DNA from: SKVR01 sp964491395
GTDB lineage: Bacteria; Bacteroidota; Bacteroidia; Bacteroidales; UBA7960
Direction of reading: 5' to 3'
NCBI GenBank assembly: GCA_964491395.1
Contig: CAZBGI010000053.1
Span: 1 to 24,388 of the forward strand
Length of the DNA: 24,388 bases
Each line of letters starts with the position of its first letter. The stretch's first letter is position 1. Shown piece by piece: positions 1 to 6,349 of the stretch. The notes beneath the pieces are model-generated. The model did no database searches. It was not told the DNA's origin and saw only the letters and a list, made by a program, of their open reading frames with translations. Position numbers and translations under genes: made by a program.

Positions 1-407
1 AAATAGGTTTAAAATCTAAGATTTATTATACCCTTTCCGGTTTCGAAACAGTATCCTTAAATCCGTTTGTGCGATTTAGTTTTTAAGTCTCCTCAACTCG
101 TACGACGCCTTCCCTGGTTCGACGAAGAATAGCACTGTCCTCAATTCTCAAGATAATTACCCTGACAAAAAAAAATCAAAAACTTAGTTTACCTCCCTTA
201 GCCTCATCGACTAATTAAGTCCCAGCAAACTCGTGTACCTTATTGCCTTAATGACCCGGTGGAAAAATGGATTGTCGGGTTATCAGATTGTTGATAGACG
301 CACAAGCCCGGAAGGTACCACCAACCTTCGTACAATGCACCCCGGGCCAGCGGTCCGGTATGTCGAAGGAGAAGACAGTGGGTATATTGTTATGGCGCTG
401 TGAAAGC
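1..407. other. Region without a recognisable gene
   Basis: No protein or RNA family is recognised here. The first 230 bases are AT-rich and broken by stops in all frames. Bases 233-403 hold a 56-codon open frame on the plus strand starting with GTG, but its translation resembles nothing I know. Two compact hairpins sit in the GC-rich part: GAAGGT/ACCTTC (311-316 with 324-329) and CCGGGCC/GGTCCGG (342-348 with 352-358, three-base loop, one G-T pair). The stretch may be intergenic DNA or the decayed end of a mobile element. The window edge prevents a better statement. Confidence 0.4.
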
Positions 408-439
408 CTCTTCAACAAAGAAAAGGGTTGATGACAGCG

Positions 440-568
440 CCCTTCGACTGGCTCAGGGACCGGCCTTTCCCGGTGGTTGAGTTTATCGAAACCACCACTG
501 CACTACACGTCCCTTCGACAAGCTCAGGGGCCGCTGATGCCCGCTGGTTGAGCAGTTCGATAAACTCA
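440..568. repeat. Cluster of four REP-like palindromic units in alternating orientation
   Basis: Four related units follow each other with 13-17 base spacers. Unit A is 440-458 (CCCT/AGGG ends), unit B is 472-496 (perfect 7-base stem GGTGGTT/AACCACC), unit A' is 511-529 (CCCT/AGGG ends) and unit B' is 546-568. Read on one strand, the cores share the pattern TGAG(C/T)nnnTCGA; A and A' are in reverse orientation relative to B and B'. In addition GAGTTTATCGAA at 479-490 is exactly inverted at 556-567. Alternating imperfect palindromes outside genes are the hallmark of REP/BIME elements, which are usually mobilised by RAYT (REP-associated tyrosine) transposases. No such transposase gene lies in this window. 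Confidence 0.7.
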
Positions 569-607
569 CTGTAAAACCTGTCAAAACAACATACGCACCG
601 AGAGACG

Positions 608-650
608 AGAAAAAACAACAAGCCCTGCAATATTTAATATACAGCAGGGC
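608..650 (-). terminator. Rho-independent terminator of purA
   Basis: A perfect 7-base stem GCCCTGC/GCAGGGC (622-628 with 644-650) with an AT-rich loop is followed, reading on the minus strand, by a T-rich run (TTGTTGTTTTTT, 610-621). It begins about 24 bases after the purA stop codon, so it is well placed to end the purA transcript. Confidence 0.75.
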
Positions 651-673
651 GTGATAGTGATTGAAAAGTCCTT

Positions 674-1978
674 TTACCGAACAATGGTACTTTTGCGATC
701 GGGACCGGTTGAAATAATATACACCGGAACTTTCACATAATCTTCCACAAATTTTACGAATCCTTTCAATTCTACGGGTAAATCATCAAACGAATCAAAA
801 GTTCTGAGGTCTGTTTTCCAACCCGGCAATGAGTGGTAAACCGGCTCAAGGTTCTCGGTGTCGTAATCAAAGGGCAGATAATCCATTTCTACATCGTTGT
901 GTTTATACCCGATGCAGACTTTGATAGTTTCAAAAATACTAAGCACATCAGCTTTTGTCATGATTAGTTTGGTAACACCACTGAGCATCACGGCATATTT
1001 CAGGGCGGGAAGGTCGAGCCACCCGCAGCGGCGTGGTCGTCCGGTGGTAGATCCAAATTCATTGCCTTCTTTTCTCATATTGTCACCCTCCTCACTGAAT
1101 AATTCCGTGGGAAAAGGACCACTTCCCACCCGGGTGCAATACGCCTTGAAAATACCAAACACTTCTCCTGTAGCAGAAGGAGCAATTCCCAGCCCGGATG
1201 AAGCACCTGCGGCAATGGTATTGGAGGATGTAACAAAAGGATAAGAGCCAAAGTCGATATCGAGCAATGAACCTTGTGCCCCTTCGGCCAGAATGGGTGT
1301 ACCTTTCTCCAGCTCCTGATTAACCAGTATTTCAGAATCTACCAGTTGCATCTTTTTAATCAGTTCTATTCCTTCCAGCCATTTTTGTTCATAGCTGTCA
1401 AAATCCATCCCTTCGGGTTGGAAAGCGGTCACATCATAGCCCAGGGCCCTGGCAATAGATTGATGGTGTGTTTTAAGTTGCAGGTATTTTTCAGAAAATG
1501 AATCCTGTGTAATATTTCCGATACGCAAGCCCGTGCGGGCTATCTTATCGGTATAAGCAGGGCCTATGCCTTTGAGCGTGCTGCCTATTTTGGCATTGCC
1601 TTTGGAATGCTCCAGGGCAGCATCCAGGAGTTTGTGCGAGGGTAAGATAAGATGAGCCTTCCTGGAAATAAGCAACCTGTCGTAGAGGGTATGGGGTGGG
1701 ATATGTGTAGATTCAATTTCATCTTTGAAAACGCAGGGGTCAATAACCACCCCATTACCAATCAGATTGACCGAATCGACATGAAAAATCCCCGAGGGAA
1801 TGGTATGCAAAACATATTTCTCCCCTTCAAACTCCAGGGTATGTCCTGCATTGGGCCCCCCCTGAAAACGGGCAATCACTTTATACGCAGGAGTTAAAAA
1901 ATCAACAATTTTACCTTTTCCTTCATCGCCCCATTGCAACCCGAGCAACACATCAACTTTGTTTTTCCTTATTTCCAT
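674..1978 (-). CDS. purA: Adenylosuccinate synthetase
   Basis: This cytoplasmic enzyme joins IMP and aspartate to adenylosuccinate at the expense of GTP, the first committed step of AMP synthesis. The 434-residue product has the usual length of the family. Using the start at 1978, the N-terminal signature WGDEGKGK lies at residues 16-23 with the catalytic Asp18, and GGPNAGHT ends at the catalytic His46. The GSGPFPTE and TTGRPRRCGWLD motifs typical of PurA follow in the C-terminal half. An in-frame ATG ten codons upstream (2008) is possible, but it would put the start inside a terminator-like hairpin, and the family normally begins just before VDVLLGLQWGDEGKGK. The gene is last in the minus-strand block, after a Fur-family gene. 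It has a promoter candidate at 2042-2049 and its own terminator at 608-650. Confidence 0.97.
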   Translation of the reverse strand: MEIRKNKVDVLLGLQWGDEGKGKIVDFLTPAYKVIARFQGGPNAGHTLEFEGEKYVLHTIPSGIFHVDSVNLIGNGVVIDPCVFKDEIESTHIPPHTLYDRLLISRKAHLILPSHKLLDAALEHSKGNAKIGSTLKGIGPAYTDKIARTGLRIGNITQDSFSEKYLQLKTHHQSIARALGYDVTAFQPEGMDFDSYEQKWLEGIELIKKMQLVDSEILVNQELEKGTPILAEGAQGSLLDIDFGSYPFVTSSNTIAAGASSGLGIAPSATGEVFGIFKAYCTRVGSGPFPTELFSEEGDNMRKEGNEFGSTTGRPRRCGWLDLPALKYAVMLSGVTKLIMTKADVLSIFETIKVCIGYKHNDVEMDYLPFDYDTENLEPVYHSLPGWKTDLRTFDSFDDLPVELKGFVKFVEDYVKVPVYIISTGPDRKSTIVR

Positions 1979-2006
1979 TAATTGTAATGATTTGGGTAGT
2001 ACACAC

Positions 2007-2031
2007 AAAAAAAGCCGTGAGGCCGGCTTTT
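2007..2031 (-). terminator. Terminator hairpin between the Fur-family gene and purA
   Basis: On the minus strand an 8-base stem AAAAGCCG/CGGCTTTT (2010-2017 with 2024-2031, six-base loop) runs into seven T residues. It lies about 80 bases after the stop of the Fur-family gene, so it would end that transcript. It also lies downstream of the purA promoter candidate, which would place it in the purA leader; see the finding on this. Confidence 0.7.
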
Positions 2032-2041
2032 ATATTTGTAT

Positions 2042-2049
2042 CAAAAGTA
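2042..2049 (-). promoter_or_regulatory. Candidate purA promoter (-7 box)
   Basis: The minus strand reads TACTTTTG, an exact match to the Bacteroidota -7 consensus TAnnTTTG. No convincing TTG -33 element is seen at the usual distance. Transcription would start near 2035, about 55 bases before the purA start. Confidence 0.4.
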
Positions 2050-2108
2050 GTTTTTTTTTGCCATATGGGCTAGCCCACTTCCTGTAAAATGCAAATTTTC
2101 TCTGCTCT

Positions 2109-2588
2109 TCAGTTCTTGCTATTATTCTCACATTCTTTACAAATGCCGTAAAAAGCCAGAGAGCGGCTGGTTATACTGAATCCAAGAAGGTTTTCTACAG
2201 AACGCTGTATTTCCATCAAACGCGGATCACAAAATTCCAGAACTTTTCCGCATTCGGAGCATACCAAATGATCATGCTGTTTAAACTTATAAGACTTTTC
2301 AAATTGTGCCACATTTTTACCAAACTGATGTTTGATAACAAGGTTGCAATTAAGCAACAATTCAATGGTATTGTACAGAGTAGCACGGCTTACCCTGTAT
2401 TTGTTGTTTTTCATTTTTATATAAAGAGACTCTACATCAAAATGTCCCTCGGTAAGGTAGATCTCTCTCAAAATAGTAAACCGTTCCGGAGTTTTCCGGT
2501 GTCCGTTATTTTCAAGGTATGCAGCAAAGATACTTTTTACAGTTTCTATCACTTCAAAATTTTCCTTGTAATCTTTCATGTACTTCAT
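2109..2588 (-). CDS. Fur-family metal-dependent transcriptional repressor
   Basis: A 159-residue DNA-binding regulator of the Fur/PerR/Zur family, which represses metal-uptake or peroxide genes when loaded with metal. The winged-helix part shows the recognition-helix motif VSRATLYNTIELL (residues 66-78). The dimerisation part carries HDHLVCSECG (residues 105-114). Two CxxC pairs, Cys110/Cys113 and Cys150/Cys153, should form the structural zinc site. His49, in the HFDVESLY segment, matches a usual regulatory ligand. The histidine normally found just before the last (L)xxYGxCxxC stretch is replaced, giving TSRSLAFYGIC, so one of the two Fur metal sites may be altered. Met4 (2579) is an alternative start. 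Whether it senses iron, zinc, manganese or peroxide cannot be told. It lies between rel and purA and is followed by a terminator hairpin. Confidence 0.93.
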   Translation of the reverse strand: MKYMKDYKENFEVIETVKSIFAAYLENNGHRKTPERFTILREIYLTEGHFDVESLYIKMKNNKYRVSRATLYNTIELLLNCNLVIKHQFGKNVAQFEKSYKFKQHDHLVCSECGKVLEFCDPRLMEIQRSVENLLGFSITSRSLAFYGICKECENNSKN

Positions 2589-2865
2589 TCCAGCTAATTT
2601 TCCCGAATGGTTGGTAATTAAAACACTTTCAGTTATAAAAACAATTACTAGTTCAGCCCGCAGGGCTTTACATATACATAAACTATAATGCCATAAAGGT
2701 ATGAAAAGTTTTTGTTATTTGAAATGATTATAAATAAATAACAAACAGGACTGATTGTCTGAATGTTACATAATCCCTGAAAATCAATTGAGCTAATCCA
2801 AAACCCTCCTGAATCGGGCCAAAAGTCCCTGCAAATTGCAGAAAGCAGGACAGGAATCATAAACA

Positions 2866-2954
2866 ACAACCGGGCTTATACCCTCACCATCCTTTCAATG
2901 GCAGGAGAGTTTACACCTGCGGGTCAATCCCTCACGATTAACATGCCGGGTTGT
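2866..2954. other. Possible multi-branched RNA-like fold
   Basis: ACAACCGGGC (2866-2875) pairs with GCCGGGTTGT (2945-2954) except for one mismatch. Between them lie the hairpins GGG/CCC (2872-2874 with 2881-2883, exclusive with the inner part of the outer stem), GCAGG/CCTGC (2901-2905 with 2916-2920) and GGG/CCC (2921-2923 with 2929-2931). It does not match a riboswitch I know, and either strand could be the functional one. It may be chance. Confidence 0.2.
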
Positions 2955-2978
2955 ATGAAATAAATAATTGCGGAAAAT

Positions 2979-3007
2979 TGGTTTTTCATTTCCTTAGGGG
3001 AAAACCA
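2979..3007 (-). terminator. Hairpin just after rel, possible terminator
   Basis: Nine pairs, one of them G-T, join TGGTTTTTC (2979-2987) and GGAAAACCA (2999-3007), about 30 bases after the rel stop. The minus-strand sequence after the stem has only a short T run, so termination would be weak. Confidence 0.3.
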
Positions 3008-3036
3008 GCCATGAGCATCCACCAGTTTGACACTAT

Positions 3037-5289
3037 TTACTTGCCAATTCTGGCTACTTGTTTTACTCCTTTTAGCCTTTTTATTTTTCCAATAAGAATA
3101 TTTAAATGCTGGGTATCATTAACGTATAACATAACGGTACCTTCAAAAGTACCTGCATTGCTGTCGATGTTGATAGAGCGGATATTGAGATTATATTCGC
3201 TGGAGATCAAATTGGTGATATTATTAAGAATACCCATATCATCAATTCCTTTGATTTTTATACCACTCAGGAAGGCAATAGATTTGCCTGTGTACCATTT
3301 GGCTTTCACAATCCGGTAGGCAAATTTCGACATCAGTTGCACAGCATTAGGGCAATTGTTGCGATGAATTTTGATTCCTTCATTGATGGTCACAAAGCCG
3401 AATACATCATCTCCGGGGATAGGATTACAGCAGGGAGAAAGGGTATAATCCAGGGCTTCCATGCTATCACCGATAAGCAGTGTGTCAGGTTTCTCTTTGA
3501 GCTTCTGCCTGATGGGATCAACGGGCTCCTGCTGGGCAGCAACTTTGGCTCCTTTGCTAAAGGGGTTTCTTAAATAACTAAAAATGCCTTTCTTTTCCTG
3601 TTCTGCCTGATAAGCTTTTAAATCTTTTATATCAAGCTTATCAATGGCAAACTCATAATACAAATCCAGAGGAGCCTGCAATTTAAAATGGTTGACAAGT
3701 TTCTGAATGTTCTCCTGGTTATTTTCAATTTTAAGCTGCTTAAGCTTTCGATCCAGTTTCTCTCTGCCGTCTTCGGCTATCTTCTTCTTCTCTTCTTTGA
3801 GTGCAGCTTTTATTTTACCCTTTGCCCTGGCCGTAGTTACATAATTTAACCAGTCGGGTTTAGGTTTTTGTTTTACTGAGGTGATAATTTCAATCTGGTC
3901 GCCACTTTTCAGCGGGTGGCTCAGGGGCACAAGCTTATGATTGAGTTTTGCTCCCAAACATTGATCGCCCACTTTGCTATGAATGCTGTAGGCAAAATCA
4001 AGGGCAGTAGATCCTACAGGCAGGGTGCGCAACTCTCCTTTGGGGGTAAAAACAAAAATCTCTTCGGAGAACAGGTTGAGCTTAAAATCATCGATAAAAT
4101 CCAGTGCATCCTTTTCTGAGGTTTTCAGTATTTCCCGGATGCGGTTCAGCCATTTGTCGATACCACTCTCTGCGGCTTTAGCCTCTTTGTATTTCCAGTG
4201 TGCAGCATAACCTTTCTCGGCCACATCGTCCATGCGTTTGGTTCGAATCTGCACTTCTACCCACTTTCCCTGTTTGCTCATTACCGTGGTATGAAGCGAT
4301 TCATACCCGTTGGCCTTGGGGGTGGAGATCCAGTCGCGAAGCCGGTCGGGATTGGGTCTGTAGATATCGGTCACGATAGAATAGACCCTCCAGGAATCAG
4401 CTTTTTCGCGATCTTCAGGCGTATCGATGATGATACGGATGGCAAAAACATCAAACACCTCCTCGAAAGGTACTTCCTGTTTTTGCATTTTGCCCCAGAT
4501 GGAACTGATAGATTTGGTACGCCCCAGTATTTTGTATTCCAGCCCTTGCTCATCCAGGGATTTTTTTATGGGAGCCACAAAATTCTGAATAAAGCGATTG
4601 CGTTCTTCTTCGGATTCAACAATTTTTCGCGAAATAGAACTGTAAATGTCCGGGTCAGTATATTTAAGGGCCAGATCTTCCAGTTCACTTTTTATGGCAT
4701 GAAAGCCCAACCGGTGAGCAAGCGGAGCGAAAAGATATAGTGTTTCGTTGGCTATTTTGAGTTGCTTGCGGGGAGGCAGGGCATCCAGGGTTCGCATATT
4801 GTGCAACCTGTCGGCTAGCTTGATCAATATCACCCGCACATCGTCTGAAAGGGTCAGCAGCATTTTGCGGAAATTTTCGGCTTGCAATGAATCCGTTTGC
4901 TCAAAAATATCCGATATTTTGGTCAACCCGTCAATAATTCGAGCCACCTCTTCTCCGAAGTATTCTGTAATATCTGCAATGGTATAATCGGTATCTTCTA
5001 CCACATCGTGCAACAATGAACAAATCACGCTGGTGGCCCCCAGTCCGATTTCTTCTACTGAAATCTTTCCAACAGCAATAGGGTGATAAATATAAGGTTC
5101 ACCGCTTTTGCGCCGGTGTTCTTTGTGCGCCTGCATAGCAAAATTAAAGGCTTTTCTTATGCGTTTCCTGTCTTCCAGCGAAGTGCCGGGCCGACAAGTG
5201 GCCACCAGGCTGCGGTAATGCCTTAATATTTCCCTCCGTTCTTCTTCAAGTTCTGCTGCAGTTAAATTATTCCTGGAATTTTCTGACAC
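3037..5289 (-). CDS. rel: Bifunctional (p)ppGpp synthetase/hydrolase of the RelA/SpoT family
   Basis: A long RSH protein of 750 residues that makes and breaks the alarmone (p)ppGpp on or near the ribosome. The hydrolase HD domain has its metal ligands in place: His55, His94-Asp95 (HDVVEDT) and Asp160 (LADRLHN). The synthetase domain has GRTKS at 256-260, Asp280 and Glu345 in the EVQIRT motif. Both activities therefore look intact. The regulatory half follows with a TGS domain (about 411-471), a helical region, the conserved Cys-Cys zinc-finger-like part (around SPCCNPIPGDD) and a C-terminal ACT domain (about 675-750). A promoter candidate at 5389-5396 separates it from the polyphosphate genes upstream. 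The adjacency to ppx and ppk1 links the two starvation signals genetically; co-regulation is an inference. Confidence 0.97.
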   Translation of the reverse strand: MSENSRNNLTAAELEEERREILRHYRSLVATCRPGTSLEDRKRIRKAFNFAMQAHKEHRRKSGEPYIYHPIAVGKISVEEIGLGATSVICSLLHDVVEDTDYTIADITEYFGEEVARIIDGLTKISDIFEQTDSLQAENFRKMLLTLSDDVRVILIKLADRLHNMRTLDALPPRKQLKIANETLYLFAPLAHRLGFHAIKSELEDLALKYTDPDIYSSISRKIVESEEERNRFIQNFVAPIKKSLDEQGLEYKILGRTKSISSIWGKMQKQEVPFEEVFDVFAIRIIIDTPEDREKADSWRVYSIVTDIYRPNPDRLRDWISTPKANGYESLHTTVMSKQGKWVEVQIRTKRMDDVAEKGYAAHWKYKEAKAAESGIDKWLNRIREILKTSEKDALDFIDDFKLNLFSEEIFVFTPKGELRTLPVGSTALDFAYSIHSKVGDQCLGAKLNHKLVPLSHPLKSGDQIEIITSVKQKPKPDWLNYVTTARAKGKIKAALKEEKKKIAEDGREKLDRKLKQLKIENNQENIQKLVNHFKLQAPLDLYYEFAIDKLDIKDLKAYQAEQEKKGIFSYLRNPFSKGAKVAAQQEPVDPIRQKLKEKPDTLLIGDSMEALDYTLSPCCNPIPGDDVFGFVTINEGIKIHRNNCPNAVQLMSKFAYRIVKAKWYTGKSIAFLSGIKIKGIDDMGILNNITNLISSEYNLNIRSINIDSNAGTFEGTVMLYVNDTQHLNILIGKIKRLKGVKQVARIGK

Positions 5290-5333
5290 GGGCTATGAAT
5301 TAAGGTTATCATTTATTTGCTTATCCCTCTGTG

Positions 5334-5361
5334 CTGCCCCCGGAAAACTCGCTCCGGGCAG
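5334..5361 (-). other. Hairpin in the presumed rel leader
   Basis: CTGCCC[CC]GG (5334-5343) can pair with CCGGGCAG (5354-5361), eight pairs with a two-base bulge and a ten-base loop. It lies between the rel promoter candidate and the rel start codon. Without a T run it is not a good terminator; it may be a leader stem-loop or the weak 3' end of ppx. Confidence 0.3.
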
Positions 5362-5388
5362 GATAAAATCAGGTGGGATAGTCTCTTA

Positions 5389-5396
5389 CAAATATA
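5389..5396 (-). promoter_or_regulatory. Candidate rel promoter (-7 box)
   Basis: The minus strand reads TATATTTG, an exact match to TAnnTTTG, about 100 bases before the rel start. A TTG at 5413-5415 lies 16 bases upstream, shorter than the usual 19-21, so the -33 element is doubtful. Confidence 0.5.
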
Positions 5397-5455
5397 AGGG
5401 AAAAGGAGGCTTCAAGGTTGACTGTGTTGACAAAGATTAACACAAAAACACGCTG

Positions 5456-6346
5456 CTACACGTTTGCACCTTCCTTAATCTCTTTGTACAAGGCACTTAC
5501 AATGCCATCGCAAAGGCCGAAGCGGGGAACAAGCAAAATTTCACTGTTGGTTTTTTGCATGATGAAATGGAATATCCGGGCAGCAGGGACAATCACATCT
5601 GCCCTGTCGGGTCGAAGCCCCATAAGTTCAATCCTCTCTTCAACGGTAAATTTCTGCAGGTGATTCAACCCAAACTCCAGGTTGGTAAAAGGCAGAACTT
5701 TCTCTGGTACGCGGCCATATAAACGGGCGATTTTGTTGATATTCCCTCCGGTCCCCACACAAATCATATCAGGAAAAAGGGATTCAAAACTCATGAGCCA
5801 TTTCTCCATCAGGTCCCATTGGGTTGCATCTGCTTTTTTGTTCAGCAATCGCACCGTTCCTATTTTAAAAGAAGTTGCATCAATGACTTTATTCTGGGAA
5901 ACCAGTGATAGCTCTGTACTTCCCCCCCCCACATCAATGTATAAGGAATAGTTGAAATCAGACTTCAAATCAGGATTTTGCACAGCACTGATGATTTCTG
6001 CCTCCTCAATGCCGGTAATCAGATGGATCCTGATGTTGCTCTCCTGTTCTATTCTGTCCAAAATTTCCCGGCTGTTTTCTACTTCCCGCAATGCAGATGT
6101 AGCGCAGGCCCTGAATGCTACTGGTTCAATAACATCAATCAGCAACCGGAAAGACTTCAAGGTTTTTACCAGTTTATCTGCTTTGATGTCTGAAATCCTG
6201 TTCCGGGTAAATGCATCTTCTCCCAAACGCAAAGGGACACGCATCAGCGATGCTTTTTCGATAACTATCTGCCCTTCTTTTTCCATTACATTGGAAAAGA
6301 AAAGCCGCACTGCATTGGAACCAATATCTATTGCACACAACAGCAT
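5456..6346 (-). CDS. ppx: Exopolyphosphatase / pppGpp phosphohydrolase family protein (Ppx/GppA)
   Basis: An ASKHA-fold phosphatase of 296 residues, expected to remove terminal phosphates from inorganic polyphosphate and/or to convert pppGpp to ppGpp. Visible motifs are the phosphate-binding DIGSNAVR (residues 7-14), ACATSALREVENSREIL (80-96), Glu115 in the TGIEEAEII segment at the position of the catalytic glutamate, YIDVGGGSTEL (136-146) and VGTGGN. It is a short form lacking the C-terminal HD-like domain of the long E. coli enzymes. Its start codon lies 3 bases after the ppk1 stop, so the two are likely translated from one mRNA, giving the maker and the breaker of polyphosphate from one transcript. 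Substrate choice between polyphosphate and pppGpp cannot be read from the sequence; the partner ppk1 favours the former. Confidence 0.92.
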   Translation of the reverse strand: MLLCAIDIGSNAVRLFFSNVMEKEGQIVIEKASLMRVPLRLGEDAFTRNRISDIKADKLVKTLKSFRLLIDVIEPVAFRACATSALREVENSREILDRIEQESNIRIHLITGIEEAEIISAVQNPDLKSDFNYSLYIDVGGGSTELSLVSQNKVIDATSFKIGTVRLLNKKADATQWDLMEKWLMSFESLFPDMICVGTGGNINKIARLYGRVPEKVLPFTNLEFGLNHLQKFTVEERIELMGLRPDRADVIVPAARIFHFIMQKTNSEILLVPRFGLCDGIVSALYKEIKEGANV

Positions 6347-6349
6347 CTA

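Larger units (their letters stand above)
2589..3036. other. Intergenic region between rel and the Fur-family gene
   Basis: No convincing gene. A 73-codon minus-strand open frame (2648-2869) is rich in aromatic residues, matches no family and is judged spurious. The visible structure is a 5-base hairpin AGCCC/GGGCT (2655-2667), a possible folded element at 2866-2954, and a hairpin at 2979-3007. No exact TAnnTTTG box was found for the Fur-family gene. Confidence 0.5.

Noticed and set aside
412..630. 72-codon minus-strand open frame
   Set aside because: It runs through the palindromic repeats and the purA terminator; the translation is repeat-derived and matches nothing.
2031..2038. TATATTTG promoter box on the plus strand
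   Set aside because: An exact consensus match, but the next plus-strand gene is almost 9 kb away; it overlaps the terminator region by chance.
2648..2869. 73-codon minus-strand frame before the Fur-family gene
   Set aside because: No family resemblance, unusual residue composition and no start context; treated as spacer.
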